From assembly GCF_001612905.1 (NCBI RefSeq), contig NZ_BDBI01000013.1:1-64000 (forward strand): a stretch of 64,000 bases of DNA, in the 5' to 3' direction. This document shows positions 39,520 through 47,744 of this stretch, piece after piece; the first letter of the stretch is position 1, and each line of letters starts with the position of its first letter. A program made the translations under genes and the position numbers. The stretch is from Nocardia ignorata NBRC 108230. GTDB lineage: Bacteria > Actinomycetota > Actinomycetes > Mycobacteriales > Mycobacteriaceae. Under the pieces are notes generated by a model. That model saw only the letters and a list, made by a program, of their open reading frames with translations. It searched no databases and was not told the DNA's origin.

Positions 39520-42383
39520 CAGTCACCCACCGCCTCGGCCCCGAGGGTGAACAGTTCACGCAACTCGTCGGTGCCGAGTTCGGTGATCCAGTTCTCCCCC
39601 GCCCCGACGGCCAGATCGGCCAATGCCTTCTTGCCGCTGATCATTTCGTCGATGCGCTCCTCGATGGTGTCGACGCAGACGAGTTTGCGCACCTGCACCG
39701 TGCGCTGCTGGCCGATGCGGAACGCGCGGTCGGTGGCCTGGTTCTCCACGGCTGGGTTCCACCAGCGGTCCAGGTGGATCACGTGATTGGCGGCGGTCAG
39801 GTTCAGCCCTGTCCCGCCCGCTTTGAGCGAGAGCAGCATCAACGGTGGGCCGCCCTCGGCTTGGAATCCGGTGACCATGTCGTCGCGACGCTGCTTGGTC
39901 ACCCCGCCGTGCAGGAACGGGATGGGGGTGCCGAACCGTTCGGTGAGGAACGGCAGGATCAGGTCGCCGAACTCACGGAATTGGGTGAACAGCAGGGCCT
40001 TCTCGCCGTCGGCGAGGACGGCGTCGAGGATGTCCTCCACCAGAGCGAGCTTGCCCGAGCGATGCCCGCCGCGGCGCATGATGGGCGAGGCGTCGCCGAG
40101 GAAGTGCGCGGGATGGTTGCAGACCTGCTTGAGCCTGGTCAGCGCGCCGAGCACCGCACCCTTGCGTGCCATGCCCTTGGCGTCTTCGAGCTTCTCCAGC
40201 ATGTCGTCGACCACGGCCTGATACAGCGCGGCCTGCTCGACGGTGAGGTTGGCGCGCACCGTCATCTCGAGTTTCTCTGGCAGATCGCTGATGACCGCCG
40301 GATCGGTTTTGAGCCTGCGCAGCACGAACGGTTCGGTGATGAGCCGCAACCGGTCGATGGCGTGCTGGTCGCGTTCGCGTTCGATGGGCACCGCGAAGCG
40401 GGCACGGAAGGACTGCGGGCTGCCGAGCAGCTTGGGCATGGCGAAATCGAACAGGGCACGCAGTTCTTCCAGCCGGTTCTCCACCGGCGTTCCGGTGAGC
40501 GCCAGCCGATGCCGGGCCCGCAAGGCGCGGGCGGCCCGTGACTGCCTGGTGGTCGCGTTCTTGATGTGCTGGGCCTCGTCGAGAACCACCCGTTCCCAGT
40601 GCTGTTCACTCAGCAACGCCGCATCGCGCGCGAGCAGGGCATAGGTGGTGACGACCAGGTCCGCATCCGCGACCGCGGCGGCGAAATCCGCGCCCTTGCG
40701 CCGATCGGTCCCGTGGTGCACGAGGACGCGCAGGTCGGGTGCGAAACGTTCGGTTTCGCGCTGCCAGTTGCCGACCACCGACATGGGGCACACCAGCAGC
40801 GTCGGCCCTACCGGACCGACGGCCTCGCGTTCGTGCACGAGCAGCGCGAGTACCTGCACGGTCTTGCCGAGACCCATGTCGTCGGCCAGGATCGCGCCGC
40901 AATCGAGCCGGCTCATGGTGGCCAGCCAGCTCAGGCCGCGCTCCTGATAGGGGCGGAGCTGGGCTTTCAGACCGATCGGCACCGGAACGGGCTCGGGATT
41001 GCCGTGTCCGGTGAACAGTTCGGCCGCCCAGCCGTCGGCGGTGACCTCGGTGACCGGCACATTGTCGACCCGTTCGGCGGCGAGTTCGCCGATCATGTCG
41101 GCCAGGGTGATCGGGGTGTCGTCGGCGTGCAGCGCCACGTACCGGGCGGCGGCCGCCAGCGCGCGGTGGTCGGCCTGCACCCATTCGCCGCGCAGCTGGA
41201 CGAGATCGGATTTGCTGCGCACCAGCCGTTCCATCTCGGCCGGGGTGAGCACCATGTCCCCGAGCGCCAATTCCCAACGGTAGGAGAGCAATCCGCTCAG
41301 GCCGACGGTGGATTCGGCGGCGGCCGGGCTGCTCACCCGCAGGCGCATGCTCGGCTCGGCGATGTTCCAGGCGCGCGGCAGCAGCAGGCGAATCCCGGCC
41401 TCCTGTAGCGCATGCGCGCCGTGGGCGACCAGGTCGGCGACCACCTGGGTCGGGAGCAGGAGGTCGAGGCCGCGCGGGTCGGTCGGCAGGTCACGCAGGC
41501 GCGGGTAGGCTTTGCGGGCTTGGCCCAGCTTCTCGGCGGCGGTGCGTACCAGGACCGGATCATCGTCGAGCACAACAGGTTTCGGTGCGTCGTCGACCGG
41601 ACGCAGACACACCTGCAGTCGCCACAGCGCCACCGAGTCGTCGTCGGTGGTGAATTCGCCGTCGGGTTCGCACAGGCGAAGGACCAGCTCGGGTTCGTCG
41701 GCGGCGTACCCCTCGCGCCACTGCGACAGTGTTTCGGCCAGCCGGTAGGAGCCCTCGTCGAGCGGGGTGTCGCTCATCAGCGCCGCCAGCAGCGGGTGCG
41801 TCATCGAACGGTGGCTCAGGTATTCGCGGGCGATCGGGTCGGTGAGTTCGGTGACCAGGTCCTCGAGCACCCCGGCGGGCGACCCGGCCACCCGCAGCGC
41901 GGCGGGCATGGCCGTGGCCAGCTCGGCGAGCCACGCCCGCTGCCGTTGCCCGCCGACCAGCCGCCACCGCACCCACCACTGCCCGTCGGCGCGATCCACC
42001 TGCGGCACCACCCGACCGGCCCGCACCCAGCGCTCGATGCCACGGGCGACGTGCGCGAGGAAACGCAGGTCGCCGGAGATGTGCTCGCGGGGCAGCCTGC
42101 TGCGCAGCACGACGGCGGCCGTCGGCGGCGCGAGCGCGTGCGCGCGGACCTCGGCCCGACCCGGTGCGCCCGCCTCGTCGACGACGAGCACCTCGGCGCG
42201 GTGCCGGAACCGCGCGCGCTCGAGAATGTCGCCGAGCACCGAACCCACCGCAACGGGCTGCCCGTCGTGCCACAGCAGCAGGCCCGAACCGGGGGACCAC
42301 AGACCGTGCAGCATGGTTGCCATCCAAGCAGGAGCCACCGACACCCCGCGCTCGGCCATCGCTCTGGATTTCTGGGCTCCCAC
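39519..42383 (-). CDS. SNF2-family DEAD/DEAH helicase
   Basis: Swi2/Snf2-type ATP-dependent nucleic-acid translocase of 954 residues. The N-terminal half is the bacterial SNF2-associated domain. The motor contains ILADDMGLGKTVQVLALL (motif I), VLDEAQHIKN (DEAQ, motif II), LALTGTPVENRLEE (III), LLFTQFREFGDLI (IV), LLSLKAGGTGLNLT (V) and DRAFRIGQQRTVQV (VI). All motifs are intact. The start is uncertain: ATG at 42323 or 42314 (MLHGLWSPG) is also possible. Coupled to the SWIM gene. Confidence 0.94.
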   Translation of the reverse strand: MGAQKSRAMAERGVSVAPAWMATMLHGLWSPGSGLLLWHDGQPVAVGSVLGDILERARFRHRAEVLVVDEAGAPGRAEVRAHALAPPTAAVVLRSRLPREHISGDLRFLAHVARGIERWVRAGRVVPQVDRADGQWWVRWRLVGGQRQRAWLAELATAMPAALRVAGSPAGVLEDLVTELTDPIAREYLSHRSMTHPLLAALMSDTPLDEGSYRLAETLSQWREGYAADEPELVLRLCEPDGEFTTDDDSVALWRLQVCLRPVDDAPKPVVLDDDPVLVRTAAEKLGQARKAYPRLRDLPTDPRGLDLLLPTQVVADLVAHGAHALQEAGIRLLLPRAWNIAEPSMRLRVSSPAAAESTVGLSGLLSYRWELALGDMVLTPAEMERLVRSKSDLVQLRGEWVQADHRALAAAARYVALHADDTPITLADMIGELAAERVDNVPVTEVTADGWAAELFTGHGNPEPVPVPIGLKAQLRPYQERGLSWLATMSRLDCGAILADDMGLGKTVQVLALLVHEREAVGPVGPTLLVCPMSVVGNWQRETERFAPDLRVLVHHGTDRRKGADFAAAVADADLVVTTYALLARDAALLSEQHWERVVLDEAQHIKNATTRQSRAARALRARHRLALTGTPVENRLEELRALFDFAMPKLLGSPQSFRARFAVPIERERDQHAIDRLRLITEPFVLRRLKTDPAVISDLPEKLEMTVRANLTVEQAALYQAVVDDMLEKLEDAKGMARKGAVLGALTRLKQVCNHPAHFLGDASPIMRRGGHRSGKLALVEDILDAVLADGEKALLFTQFREFGDLILPFLTERFGTPIPFLHGGVTKQRRDDMVTGFQAEGGPPLMLLSLKAGGTGLNLTAANHVIHLDRWWNPAVENQATDRAFRIGQQRTVQVRKLVCVDTIEERIDEMISGKKALADLAVGAGENWITELGTDELRELFTLGAEAVGD

Positions 42384-42510
42384 GGAACATACTTGGATAT
42401 TCCCTGGTCACGGCCGGAAGATCACCGGCGACAACTGCATACTCACCCAGGCGAACCGGCCACGAACCGGCTCGGCCGATGAACCCCCTGAATGCGTGCG
42501 GAGGGCAGCG

Positions 42511-42873
42511 ATGACGATTCTGCTCCAGGTTCTCGAGCAGAGCTACACCCCCACCACCCCGTGGGAGCGGCGCAAGTTCACGTTCGTCGATGCCGGGAAG
42601 ATCGTCGGCATGCGCCTGGACGGTCAGTCCGGCGTATGGATCGATCTGTCCCGGCCCGGTGAATCCCAGCGGCTGGCCCACACGGCCGACCCGCGCGATT
42701 CCATCACCTTCCTGCTCACCGTGTTCGCCAAGATCGCCGAGTGCGAGGACCGGGGTGGTTCGTGGTTGATCGGCCACGACGGCACCCACATCTCCTCGAT
42801 CGCGGCCACCCGGTTCCCACCACATGCCGCCGAGCTCGCGGCCGACGACATCCTGGCCCGCGCCTGGTTGTAG
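42511..42873 (+). CDS. Small conserved hypothetical protein
   Basis: No function recognised. The 120-residue soluble protein starts MTILLQVLEQSYTPTTPWERR and contains DSITFLLTVFAKIAECE and SWLIGHDGTHIS. It has no membrane or signal segment. A GGAGG eight bases before ATG 42511 decides the start over the longer open frame. It is divergent from the SNF2 gene across 127 bases and followed by the nuclease gene 39 bases downstream, but the nuclease appears to have its own promoter. Confidence 0.7.
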   Translation: MTILLQVLEQSYTPTTPWERRKFTFVDAGKIVGMRLDGQSGVWIDLSRPGESQRLAHTADPRDSITFLLTVFAKIAECEDRGGSWLIGHDGTHISSIAATRFPPHAAELAADDILARAWL

Positions 42874-42900
42874 TACGGCGAAGTTGTCGGTGGGGTCGGC

Positions 42901-42912
42901 TACAACCTGTGC
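42901..42912 (+). promoter_or_regulatory. Candidate leaderless promoter -10 element (TACAACCTGTGC before ATG)
   Basis: TACAACCTGTGC precedes the nuclease ATG directly. The TACAAC hexamer would sit about six bases before a transcript beginning at the ATG. The same block occurs before the NCS2 permease at 50137. Confidence 0.45.
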
Positions 42913-43596
42913 ATGGGGAGACTCGCGTGGCTGGTCCTGCTGGTGCTCGCGTGCGCGGGTTGCGGGGTGCTGGCGCCCGAACCGATCGCGCCCGCGCCGG
43001 GTAGTCCGACGCGGGCAGAGGTGAGCGCGCTGCTCGATCAGGTGCACGTGATCGATGCACGACCGCACCCCGGCGGGTACGAACGCGGCTGCAAGGCCGG
43101 GCAGGGTTGTGTGTTCGGTCCGGCCTGGTCCGACGACACCGACGCACCCGGCGGTCACGACGGCTGCGACACCCGCAACAACGTGCTGGCCGCCCAGCTA
43201 CGCGATGTGGTTCGCCGGGGTCGCTGCGTGGTCGTGGAGGGCGTGCTCACCGACCCCTACACCGGCACCGACATCGCTTTCCGCAAGTCCGACGGCGGCG
43301 ACATCCAGATCGACCACGTCTATCCGCTCGCCGCCGCCTGGGACATGGGCGCCCACGCCTGGCCACCGGAACGCCGTCTGCGCTTCGCCAACGACGTCGC
43401 CGTCAACCTGCTGGCCACCAGCAAGGCGACCAATCAGTCCAAAGGCGACGACACGCCGGGCGAATGGCTGCCACCCGCCCGGCCCAACCACTGCTTCTAC
43501 GCCGCCAAGTACCTCACCGTCGCCGTCGCCTACGACTTACCGATCACCGCCGCCGACAACGCCGCCCTCCACGACATCGCCCGCATGTGTCCTTGA
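42913..43596 (+). CDS. Secreted HNH/DUF1524-type nuclease lipoprotein
   Basis: A 227-residue protein with a lipoprotein signal (WLVLLVLACAGCGVL; lipid-anchored Cys about residue 18). The mature part has an HNH-type active site in the DUF1524 style: DIQIDHVYPLAAAW with the Asp-His pair, VAVNLLATSKATNQSKGDD, and WLPP. Mature Cys residues (GCKAGQGC, DGCDTRN, PNHCFY, MCP) could make disulfides, fitting an extracellular nuclease. It probably cleaves extracellular DNA or RNA; the substrate is unproven. No Shine-Dalgarno, so it may be leaderless. Confidence 0.85.
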   Translation: MGRLAWLVLLVLACAGCGVLAPEPIAPAPGSPTRAEVSALLDQVHVIDARPHPGGYERGCKAGQGCVFGPAWSDDTDAPGGHDGCDTRNNVLAAQLRDVVRRGRCVVVEGVLTDPYTGTDIAFRKSDGGDIQIDHVYPLAAAWDMGAHAWPPERRLRFANDVAVNLLATSKATNQSKGDDTPGEWLPPARPNHCFYAAKYLTVAVAYDLPITAADNAALHDIARMCP

Positions 43597-43611
43597 TGGA
43601 TGCCGACGCTG

Positions 43612-44430
43612 TCAGGCGCCCGTCGCCACCGGGCGCTTCGGGTCGTTGGACCACTGCGACCACGACCCCGGGTAGAGGGCCGCGTCGATCCCGGCGATGG
43701 CCAGGGCCGCGATTTCGTGTGCAGCGGTGACGCCGGAGCCGCAGTAGACCGCGACCGGTCCATCACCGAACTCGGCGAAGCGCTCGCACAATTCCTCGGC
43801 GGTGCGGAAATGTCCTGTGGGGTACAGGTTTTCAGCGGTCGGTGCGCTGACAGCGCCGGGAATGTGACCGGCCTGCGGATCGACCGGTTCCACCTCGCCT
43901 CGGAAACGTTCGCCCGCGCGGGCATCGAGCAAGACACCCGACCATTTCGCGGCGGCGTCCGCATCGATCACGGGCAGCGCGCCGGGGCGAACAACCAGGT
44001 CACCGGGGGTCGGGTCGGGTTCGGCGCCGGTCGCGAGTTCCCCGCCGGACGCGGTCCAGGCGGGCAGCCCACCGTCGAGAATGCGCACGTTGTCGACACC
44101 GGCCCAGCGCAACAGCCACCACGCGCGGGCCGCCGCCATGCCACCGGTCGCGTCGTAGACGACCACGGGCTCATCGGCGCCGAGCCCCCAGCTGCGGGCG
44201 CACTTCTCGAAGGTTCCGGGGTCGGGCAATGGGTGCCTGCCGCGAGCCGGTGACGGTGCGGCGGCCAGTTCGGTCTCCAGGTCGACGAACACCGCGCCCG
44301 GAATGTGCCCGTCGAGATAGTGCTGTGGACCGTCCGGATCACCGAGCGCCCACCGCACGTCCAACAGGTGAATCTTGTTCGCCGCCAGCTCCTCCCGAAG
44401 CTCGGCCGCCGAAATCAGCACCGCACCCAC
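43612..44430 (-). CDS. Thiosulfate/3-mercaptopyruvate sulfurtransferase
   Basis: Tandem rhodanese protein of 272 residues. The first domain lacks a catalytic Cys (VVVYDATGGMAA) and the second has the active Cys in VAVYCGSGVTAAHEIAAL; the CGSGVT loop resembles 3-mercaptopyruvate sulfurtransferase more than CRKGVT rhodaneses. It moves sulfane sulfur to cyanide or thiols. Convergent with the nuclease gene, 15 bases between stops. Upstream lies a palindromic repeat element and then the divergent transporter. Confidence 0.92.
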   Translation of the reverse strand: MGAVLISAAELREELAANKIHLLDVRWALGDPDGPQHYLDGHIPGAVFVDLETELAAAPSPARGRHPLPDPGTFEKCARSWGLGADEPVVVYDATGGMAAARAWWLLRWAGVDNVRILDGGLPAWTASGGELATGAEPDPTPGDLVVRPGALPVIDADAAAKWSGVLLDARAGERFRGEVEPVDPQAGHIPGAVSAPTAENLYPTGHFRTAEELCERFAEFGDGPVAVYCGSGVTAAHEIAALAIAGIDAALYPGSWSQWSNDPKRPVATGA

Positions 44431-44524
44431 GCCAACTCCTCACTCCCGGTCCGTCCCCCGCCGCCACCCTACGCACTCCCCGCCCACCCACACCCGAAAC
44501 GGCACCCCGTGCATCGGACGGAGG

Positions 44525-44595
44525 CTGGACAGATGATCACCACGTTCCGGTGGCGACAACGGCCGAGAGCCGCACGCCGCCAGAGCGTGGTGATC
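44525..44595. repeat. Palindromic intergenic repeat element, copy 1
   Basis: A 71-base element whose 61-base core runs from GATCACCACG (44535-44544) to CGTGGTGATC (44586-44595). It is preceded by CTGGAC at 44525. The arms pair over about 16 bases with two mismatches; GTGGCG and CGCC sit inside. A second copy of exactly the same length is at 54685-54755. It lies in the divergent region between the sulfurtransferase and the transporter. Confidence 0.85.
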
Positions 44596-44681
44596 GAGCG
44601 GCCGGCACCGCGGGCCGGATCAGGCCAGTTTCGCGCTACTGGCCGGTGACGCTCCCAGACCCGTCGGGCAGGATTTGCCGA

Positions 44682-45887
44682 ATGTCGCAGGTCTCCACCA
44701 GTTCGTCGTCCGATGTCACCGAGGAACCGGCCGGGATAGGTCAGCCGCTCGGTGCGGGCGCGGTGACCGCGCTGGTCGGGTTCACCAGTTCCTTCGCGGT
44801 GGTGCTGAGCGGGTTGCGGGCGGTGGGGGCCAGTCCGGCACAGGCGGCGTCGGGACTGCTCGTGCTGTGTTTCACGCAGGGCATCGGCATCCTGCTGCTG
44901 AGTTTCCGGTACCGGATTCCGATCACCCTTGCCTGGTCGACACCCGGCGCGGCGCTGCTGGTGAGTACCGGTCTGGTGGCCGGTGGATGGCCCGGTGCGG
45001 TCGCGGCGTTCGCTGTGACGGGCGTGCTGATCGTCGTCACCGGCCTGTGGCAGCGTCTCGGTTCCCTGGTCGCGGCGATTCCGGTGCCGATCGCGCAGGC
45101 CATGCTCGCCGGCGTGCTCGTTCCGCTGTGCCTGGCTCCGGTACAGGCATTGCGTACCTCGCCCGCCGTGGTGGTTCCGGTGATCGTGGTGTGGCTGGTT
45201 CTGCAACGATACGCACCGAAGTGGGCGGTGCTCGTGGCCTTCGCGACGGCGGCCGTCGGCACCGGCATCGACATCGCGGTCGCCGACCGGCACCTCGACC
45301 TGTCCGCCATGATCCCCAGCGTGGAACTGACTGCCCCACAATGGCATTGGCAAGCGATCATCGGCATCGCCGTTCCGCTCTACATCGTCACGATGGCCTC
45401 GCAGAACATCCCCGGCGTCGCCGTGATGCGTTCTTTCGACTACCAGGTGCCGTGGCCGCCTGCCATGCTCGTCACCGGGATCGGCACCGTCCTCGGCGCC
45501 CCGGCGGGCGGTCATGCCATCAACCTCGCCGCCATCAGCGCCGCTCTCGCGGCCGCCCCGAGCGCGAGCCCGGATCCGAAGCGTCGCTGGATCGCTGCGG
45601 CCACCGCGGGCGCCTCCTACCTCGTCCTCGGCCTGGCGTCCGCCGCCCTGGTCACCCTCATCGCCGCCGCCCCGGCGGGCACCCTCGAAACCGTCGCGGG
45701 CCTGGCCCTGCTGGCCACCCTCGCCGCTTCCCTCGCCGCCGCCCTCACCGACCCGGGCGACCGCCTCTCCGCCCTGGTCACTTTCCTGGTGGCCGCCTCC
45801 GGCACCACCCTGCTCGGCATCGGCGGCGCCTTCTGGGCGCTGCTCGCCGGCCTCATCGTCCGCCGCATACTCCCAGCTCAGAAGTAG
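44682..45887 (+). CDS. Benzoate/H+ symporter family transporter (BenE)
   Basis: A 401-residue inner-membrane protein with eleven or twelve predicted helices and the BenE pattern: GFTSSFAVVLSGLRAVGAS, FRYRIPITLAWSTPGAALL and VTMASQNIPGVAVMRSF with APAGGHAINLAAISAAL. The family transports benzoate and related aromatic acids, but no benzoate genes are present here, so the substrate is uncertain. ATG 44682 gives the family N-terminus. Divergent from the sulfurtransferase and convergent with the Lrp gene. Confidence 0.88.
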   Translation: MSQVSTSSSSDVTEEPAGIGQPLGAGAVTALVGFTSSFAVVLSGLRAVGASPAQAASGLLVLCFTQGIGILLLSFRYRIPITLAWSTPGAALLVSTGLVAGGWPGAVAAFAVTGVLIVVTGLWQRLGSLVAAIPVPIAQAMLAGVLVPLCLAPVQALRTSPAVVVPVIVVWLVLQRYAPKWAVLVAFATAAVGTGIDIAVADRHLDLSAMIPSVELTAPQWHWQAIIGIAVPLYIVTMASQNIPGVAVMRSFDYQVPWPPAMLVTGIGTVLGAPAGGHAINLAAISAALAAAPSASPDPKRRWIAAATAGASYLVLGLASAALVTLIAAAPAGTLETVAGLALLATLAASLAAALTDPGDRLSALVTFLVAASGTTLLGIGGAFWALLAGLIVRRILPAQK

Positions 45888-45894
45888 GTGCGCT

Positions 45895-45912
45895 GAGGTC
45901 GATCCGGACCTC
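45895..45912. terminator. Small hairpin in convergent gap
   Basis: GAGGTC (45895-45900) and GACCTC (45907-45912) form a 6-bp stem, eight bases after the BenE stop. A second small stem CCTGC/GCAGG lies at 45975-45987, on the Lrp side. Together they may stop both transcripts. Confidence 0.4.
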
Positions 45913-45998
45913 ACCGCCGGACCCGCGCGCTTCGCCGAGCCTTCAGTCCGGGTCAGGTGAATCCGGGCCCACAGCCTGCCCCGCAGGTTCCGTCGATC

Positions 45999-46490
45999 TC
46001 AGTCCGGGTCGGCGAGGCGGTCGAGGAGGGGTGCGGTGCGTGGTCCGACGAGTTCGCGCATGACGAGGGCCATGTTCGTGCGTTCGACGCCGGGGATCTT
46101 CAGGATGGCGCCCGCGATGCGGTACAGGTCGTCGGCGTCGCGGGCCACGATGCGGACGGTGAGGTCGGTTTCGCCGGTCATGCCGCAGACCTCGGTGACC
46201 TCCGGAACGTCGGCGAGCTCGTCGACCACCGCATCCAGCTGGTGCTGATCGACGACCACCGCGACGAAGGCTGCCAGCGGATAGCCGAGCGCCCGCGGTT
46301 CCACGCGGCGCTCGAAACTGCCGAGCACCCCACCGCTGTCCCAGCGCGCGAGTCGCGCCTGCACCGTATTGCGTGACAGCCCGAGGCGGGCGGCCAGTTC
46401 CACCCCGGTGGCCCGGGGGCTGACGATCAGTTCGCGCAGCAATCGCGCGTCGGTCGCGTCGAGGGTCACGGCGGGTTCGCGACTGGTCAT
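45999..46490 (-). CDS. Lrp/AsnC-family regulator, probable BKDH operon regulator
   Basis: Feast/famine regulator, 163 residues. The N-terminal helix-turn-helix is ELAARLGLSRNTVQARLARW (about residues 31-50), and the C-terminal RAM domain senses amino acids (VTEVCGMTGETDLTVRIVAR, and IPGVERTNMALVMRE). It is divergent from the branched-chain 2-oxoacid dehydrogenase operon across 171 bases, the usual position of the BkdR-type activator. Its likely effectors are branched-chain amino acids. The start at 46490 has no strong Shine-Dalgarno. Confidence 0.92.
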   Translation of the reverse strand: MTSREPAVTLDATDARLLRELIVSPRATGVELAARLGLSRNTVQARLARWDSGGVLGSFERRVEPRALGYPLAAFVAVVVDQHQLDAVVDELADVPEVTEVCGMTGETDLTVRIVARDADDLYRIAGAILKIPGVERTNMALVMRELVGPRTAPLLDRLADPD

Positions 46491-46583
46491 ACAACGCAGT
46501 ATGACAGCGCGTCACCCCAGTACAACGTGCATTCTGCTCAGTCACGTGTCGTTCACTTGCGCAGGCGGCGGTATCGTGGATGC

Positions 46584-46596
46584 TGTGTGATACACA
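46584..46596. promoter_or_regulatory. Candidate Lrp-type operator in divergent bkd promoter region
   Basis: TGTGTGATACACA is a dyad with 5-base arms around GAT, about 66 bases upstream of bkdA. Lrp-type factors bind similar AT-containing dyads. The assignment is from position only. Confidence 0.35.
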
Positions 46597-46661
46597 TCGC
46601 ACTCAGCGATCAGTCGTACCCGCATCGGCCCACAAGGCGCGGTGGAGAGGAGGCGATCTCG

Positions 46662-47744
46662 ATGCCGGAGAAGCAGACCTACCCGGTCCAGTTGATCCAG
46701 CCGGACGGACGTCGCGTATTCGATCGTGAACACGGCGCGCTGGTCGCCGATATCGATGCCGAACGATTGCGGGGCCTCTACCGGGACCTCGTCGTGACCC
46801 GCCGGATCGATCTCGAGGCGACCGCACTGCAACGCCAGGGTCAGCTCGGCCTGTGGCCACCCATGCTCGGCCAAGAAGCGGCGCAGGTCGGTTCGGTGCA
46901 CGCACTGCACCCCGACGACTACATCTTCTGCTCGTACCGCGAGACCGCGGTGGCGTACTGCCGTGGCGTACCGCCCGAGCAGCTGACGCGGCTGTGGCGC
47001 GGAGCGGCCCACCACTGCTGGGATCCCGACGCGGTGAACATGACCAACGCCAATATCGTCGTCGGCTCACAGGGCCTGCACGCCACCGGTTACGCCTACG
47101 CCGCCCACCTCGACGGCGCCGATATCGCCACCATCACCTACTTCGGCGACGGCGCGACCAGTCAGGGCGATATCGCCGAGGCGCTCGGGTTCGCCGCCAC
47201 CTGGAGCGCACCGGTGGTGTTCTTCTGCCAGAACAACCAGTGGGCGATCAGCGAACCGGTCACCGTGCAGAGTCACGTGCCGCTGGTGCGCCGGGCCGAC
47301 GGGTACGGCATTCCCGGTGTGCAGGTGGACGGCAACGATGTGCTGGCCGTGCTCGCCGTCACCCGCCAGGCGGTCGAACGTGCCCGCAGCGGCGGCGGCC
47401 CCACCTTCATCGAGGCGATCACCTACCGGATGGGCCCGCACACCACCGCCGACGATCCGAGCAGGTACCGCACGGCCGCCGATATCGAGTACTGGGAACG
47501 GCGCGATCCGATCGAGCGGGTGCGGCTGCTGCTCGAACGCGAGGGCCTGCTCGACGACGAATTCGCCCGCTCGGTCGCGCGCGCGGCCGACGAGGTCGCC
47601 GACCGGGTGCGCACCGCGACACTCCAGATGCCCGACCCCGACCCCCTCCACATGTTCGACCACGTCTACGCGACCGAGCACCCACTGATCACCGAAGAGG
47701 CACACCAGTTCTCGGCCTACCTCGCCGAAGGAGCGCAGTCATGA
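46662..47744 (+). CDS. bkdA: Branched-chain 2-oxoacid dehydrogenase E1 alpha subunit
   Basis: ThDP-dependent decarboxylase of the BKDH complex, which converts the 2-oxo acids of valine, leucine and isoleucine to branched acyl-CoA. The 360-residue subunit has the ThDP/Mg motif ITYFGDGATSQGD and QNNQWAIS, and the HTTADDPSRYR segment, typical of E1 alpha of 2-oxoisovalerate/pyruvate class. GGAGAGGAGG lies about 8 bases before ATG 46662. Stop overlaps the E1 beta start (ATGA). Pyruvate dehydrogenase activity cannot be excluded, but the Lrp context favours BKDH. Confidence 0.9.
   Translation: MPEKQTYPVQLIQPDGRRVFDREHGALVADIDAERLRGLYRDLVVTRRIDLEATALQRQGQLGLWPPMLGQEAAQVGSVHALHPDDYIFCSYRETAVAYCRGVPPEQLTRLWRGAAHHCWDPDAVNMTNANIVVGSQGLHATGYAYAAHLDGADIATITYFGDGATSQGDIAEALGFAATWSAPVVFFCQNNQWAISEPVTVQSHVPLVRRADGYGIPGVQVDGNDVLAVLAVTRQAVERARSGGGPTFIEAITYRMGPHTTADDPSRYRTAADIEYWERRDPIERVRLLLEREGLLDDEFARSVARAADEVADRVRTATLQMPDPDPLHMFDHVYATEHPLITEEAHQFSAYLAEGAQS

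Noticed and set aside
38770..43596. Defence island built from the SWIM/SNF2 pair and the HNH nuclease
   Set aside because: The nuclease has a lipoprotein signal and faces outward, and the hypothetical gene between has its own ribosome site. No restriction, toxin or phage-sensing gene is present.
44533..44649. Short frame beginning MITTFRWRQRPRAARR inside the palindromic repeat, similar to one at 54693
   Set aside because: The similarity follows from the shared DNA palindrome; the two have different starts (ATG versus TTG) and no ribosome site, so a real peptide is not supported.
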